Made by a program: the position numbers and the translations under genes | Notes under the pieces: generated by a model | What the model saw: the letters and a program-made list of their open reading frames with translations, nothing else | Database searches by the model: none | Told to the model about the DNA's origin: nothing | Assembly (NCBI GenBank): GCA_017518255.1 | Contig: JAFWVK010000103.1 | Span: 1-64,000, forward strand | DNA from: Oscillospiraceae bacterium | GTDB lineage: Bacteria; Bacillota; Clostridia; Oscillospirales; Ruminococcaceae | DNA length: 64,000 nucleotides | Direction of reading: 5' to 3' | Part shown: one piece after another, positions 61,884 to 64,000 of the stretch | Layout of the letters: each line of letters begins with the position of its first letter | Position numbering within the stretch: the first letter of the stretch is position 1

Positions 61884-62711
61884 TCATGTCTCTGATTCCG
61901 GTTTTTCCGGCGCTTCCTCCGGCGTTTTTTCCGACTCCTGCGCTGCTTCCGCCTTCTGCGCCTTTTCCTGCGCTGCTTCCGCTTCCTGCGCAAGCAGAAT
62001 CACCGAAATATTATCTTTTCCGCCGTTTGCATTCGCCTCTGCGATGCAGGCATCGGGCAGTTCCTCCGGCGGGAGCGTCCGGCAGAGCGTTTCTGTCCGC
62101 TCATCGGATACCATGCCGTAAAGACCGTCCGAGCAAAGCAGCAGCCGGTCGCCCGGTTGCAGTGAAATCTGCTGGGTATCGCAAAGCACCCTTCTTGATA
62201 CACCGACCGCACGGATCAGTTCATTGCGGCGGGCATGTGTTGCGCGCTCCTCCGCTCTGATCACGCCCTGCTCATAGAGGAGCTGGACGACGGTATGATC
62301 GGTTGTAATCTGTGTGATTCCGCCCTCTGCGGGCAGCAGATAGGCTCTGGAATCGCCGATATTCACAATGCACGCAAAATCATTCCGTGCAAAGACGCCG
62401 ACCAGAGTCGTACCCATTCTGGAAGCCATATTGCTGCGGACTGCCGCATCAAAAACCCTGAGATTTGCTTCGATCGCACTGGCGCGAAGCAGCTCACAGA
62501 TTTCCTCTGTCTCCATGCCGGCGGTGTATTTGGAACAGAAGTATTCCTCCGCAGCCGCGACGGCAATCTTGCTCGCGGCACTGCCGTTCAGCATACCGCC
62601 CATTCCGTCACAGACCAGCGCAAGAACACCGTCCGGAAAAGACTCAGCCCAGACGGAATCTTGATTCTCGGTTCTGGTAATTCCGATGTCACAGCTAAGG
62701 TATGCTTTCAA
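61884..62711 (-). CDS. prpC: PP2C-family serine/threonine phosphatase
   Basis: 275 residues. The start is TTG 6 nt after GGTGAG; no ATG is available before a stop codon and the sequence from here matches the family start (DIGITRTENQDSVW). Metal-binding motifs D18, VCDGMGG (D35) and GKDNISVILL are present. A tail rich in Glu, Ala and Pro ends it. It reverses PrkC phosphorylation. The start overlaps the rlmN end by 17 bp. Confidence 0.93.
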   Translation of the reverse strand: MKAYLSCDIGITRTENQDSVWAESFPDGVLALVCDGMGGMLNGSAASKIAVAAAEEYFCSKYTAGMETEEICELLRASAIEANLRVFDAAVRSNMASRMGTTLVGVFARNDFACIVNIGDSRAYLLPAEGGITQITTDHTVVQLLYEQGVIRAEERATHARRNELIRAVGVSRRVLCDTQQISLQPGDRLLLCSDGLYGMVSDERTETLCRTLPPEELPDACIAEANANGGKDNISVILLAQEAEAAQEKAQKAEAAQESEKTPEEAPEKPESET

Positions 62712-63804
62712 TGCCGCTCACCACGCTTTCTCTCTCTTCCTCTGTACCGGGGGAGCTTTCCCCGATCTCATCACGCCGGAGCTGACCGCAGGCAGCCCGG
62801 ATATCGTCACCGAGCGTGCGGCGCACCGTTGCGTTGATTCCCTCTTTCAGCAGATACTGCTGAAAAGCAGCCGCACGGCCTGCCTGAAAACCGGTTCCCC
62901 TGACCGGATTGACAGGGATAAGATTCACATGCGGGCGCTGCCCCGGAAAAACCGGCAGAAGTTTTCTGCTGAGTATGTTTGCAGCCTCCGCAGAATCGTT
63001 TTCTCCTGCGATCACTGCATATTCAAATGTCACTCTTCTTCCCGTCTTCCTGAAATAGTACGCACAGGCATCCAGCAGCTCTTCCAGCGGATACCGGCGG
63101 TTGACCGGCATCAGTGCCGAACGGACGCTGTTTTCCGCCGCATGAAGCGAAACGGAGAGCGTCAGCGGAAGCTGCTCCTCCGCAAGTCTCCTGATCTGCG
63201 GCACAAGCCCGCAGGTTGAGAGCGTGACATGGCGAAGGCTCAGATTGCGCCCTTCTTTACAGGAGATCAGGCGCAGAAACTGCATGACGTTTTCGTAGTT
63301 ATCCAGCGGCTCGCCGATGCCCATAAGGACAATGCCGGAAATCCGTTCCGTTTCCGGATATCCCGCATCGGCACCGTAAATCTGCATCAGCATTTCGGAA
63401 GGTGTCAGATTCCGGACAAACCCCAGCGGTGCCGAAGCACAGAATTTACAGCCCATTTTACAGCCGACCTGCGTGGAAATGCAGGCAGTAATTCCGTGGT
63501 GATACACCATCCGGACGGTTTCGACACAGCTCCCGTCAGAAAGCCCATACAGATATTTTACAGTATCATCGACACAAGAATCAAGCTTTTGCCGAATCTT
63601 TGGCGGGTTTATATAAAATCGCTCATTCAGCTGCTCTTGAAACTGTTTAGAAAGATCGGTCATTTGTGAGAACGCAAATACGCGCTTCACATGGAGCTGC
63701 CGGAAAATCTGTCTGGCGCGGAAAGCCGGCGCACCCATTGCACGGATTTCCTGCTCCAGCTCCTCCGGGAGCAGGCTCAGAATATCCAGTTTTTTCTGCT
63801 CCAT
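62695..63804 (-). CDS. rlmN: 23S rRNA (adenine-2503-C2)-methyltransferase
   Basis: 369 residues. The radical SAM cysteines are C115, C119 and C122 in CKMGCKFC, and the C-terminal methyl-carrying cysteine is in DIRAACGQL. It methylates A2503 of 23S rRNA and A37 of some tRNAs. It follows rsmB by 15 nt with AAAGGAG upstream. Confidence 0.96.
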   Translation of the reverse strand: MEQKKLDILSLLPEELEQEIRAMGAPAFRARQIFRQLHVKRVFAFSQMTDLSKQFQEQLNERFYINPPKIRQKLDSCVDDTVKYLYGLSDGSCVETVRMVYHHGITACISTQVGCKMGCKFCASAPLGFVRNLTPSEMLMQIYGADAGYPETERISGIVLMGIGEPLDNYENVMQFLRLISCKEGRNLSLRHVTLSTCGLVPQIRRLAEEQLPLTLSVSLHAAENSVRSALMPVNRRYPLEELLDACAYYFRKTGRRVTFEYAVIAGENDSAEAANILSRKLLPVFPGQRPHVNLIPVNPVRGTGFQAGRAAAFQQYLLKEGINATVRRTLGDDIRAACGQLRRDEIGESSPGTEEERESVVSGIESIP

Positions 63805-63819
63805 CCGATGCGGCTCCTT

Positions 63820-64000
63820 TCATTTGCTGCGTCTGAGCTTTGCGATAAAGAACCCGTCCGACCCCAGAACAGCCGGAAACAGCGTTGTCATCTCCTGTCC
63901 GTAAGGGGCAAGGAAATCCGAATTCTGCCAGGGCTTTTCGGGATGAAACTCCGGATGCTGGGCAAGGAATTTCCGTACAACCGCTTCATTCTCCCGCTTC
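63820..64000 (-). CDS. rsmB: 16S rRNA (cytosine-967-C5)-methyltransferase, C-terminal end only
   Basis: Only the last 60 codons lie in the window; the rest is beyond the right edge. The reading frame ends FFIAKLRRSK with the preceding VLGSDGFF, typical of the RsmB C-terminus (DGFFIAKL). Position immediately before rlmN-prpC-prkC-rsgA matches the conserved Firmicutes operon fmt-rsmB-rlmN. Confidence 0.85.
   Translation of the reverse strand, partial: KRENEAVVRKFLAQHPEFHPEKPWQNSDFLAPYGQEMTTLFPAVLGSDGFFIAKLRRSK

Overview
The window looks like a chromosomal segment of an anaerobic, Gram-positive gut or rumen Clostridia, most like Ruminococcus or a relative in the Oscillospiraceae. The reasons are moderately high GC, AAAGGA/GGAGG ribosome binding sites, TTGACA-17-TATAAT promoters, a ferredoxin-dependent 2-oxoacid oxidoreductase, a split transketolase, PASTA kinase/PP2C signalling, and an exported lysozyme carrying dockerin-like and cohesin-like modules. 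Species assignment is inference.

Layout. 1-3061: end of a repeat element, then a phosphodiester-glycosidase-like protein and a repeat-rich membrane protein. 3379-4737: small putative sulfur carrier plus cysteine desulfurase. 5041-8460: D,D-carboxypeptidase and transglutaminase-like lipoprotein, then EF-P and an acidic zinc-ribbon protein. 8680-13632: ileS and an FAD enzyme. 13810-19157: a Gld-like ABC system with accessory subunits. 19303-28256: the transcription/translation operon rimP-nusA-ylxR-ylxQ-infB-(82 aa)-rbfA-nrnA-truB-ribF. 28495-35474: an orphan solute-binding lipoprotein, glmU, and an operon of two paralogous TPR/NPCBM-like lipoproteins plus an unknown protein. 35916-36544: a divergent pair with a sigma-region-4-like protein. 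36598-41343: tRNA-Val, flotillin, an AT-rich matrixin protease with a lipoprotein, and a degenerate VanY-like protein. 41801-47097: mscL, the four-subunit 2-oxoacid oxidoreductase, and the GH25 lysozyme. 47397-52623: tRNA-Thr, a tautomerase, a MurL-like epimerase, split transketolase and glyA. 52700-58285: a cation antiporter, Maf and a heterodimeric ABC exporter. 58617-64000: rsmB-rlmN-prpC-prkC-rsgA, with rsmB cut by the window edge.

Genes working together. One operon (rimP to ribF) covers transcription termination/antitermination, ribosome maturation, initiation and tRNA modification. A second (rsmB to rsgA) couples rRNA methylation and ribosome assembly to cell-wall-sensing phosphorylation. 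Cell-envelope functions recur: DacF, GlmU, MurL-like, GH25, PrkC, and the VanY-like protein.

The most unusual material is non-coding. (1) A 96-bp promoter-bearing unit is tandemly repeated upstream of both the 2-oxoacid oxidoreductase operon (three promoters) and the transketolase operon (two promoters). (2) A roughly 250-bp multi-hairpin element occurs three times (1-192, 42250-42500, 58340-58575) with compensatory changes in its stems, and two copies are bracketed by near-identical terminator-like hairpins. (3) A terminator-like hairpin sits between the promoter and first gene of the nusA/infB operon. (4) A promoter-terminator pair at 4747-4931 encloses no convincing gene. None of these could be searched against databases here.
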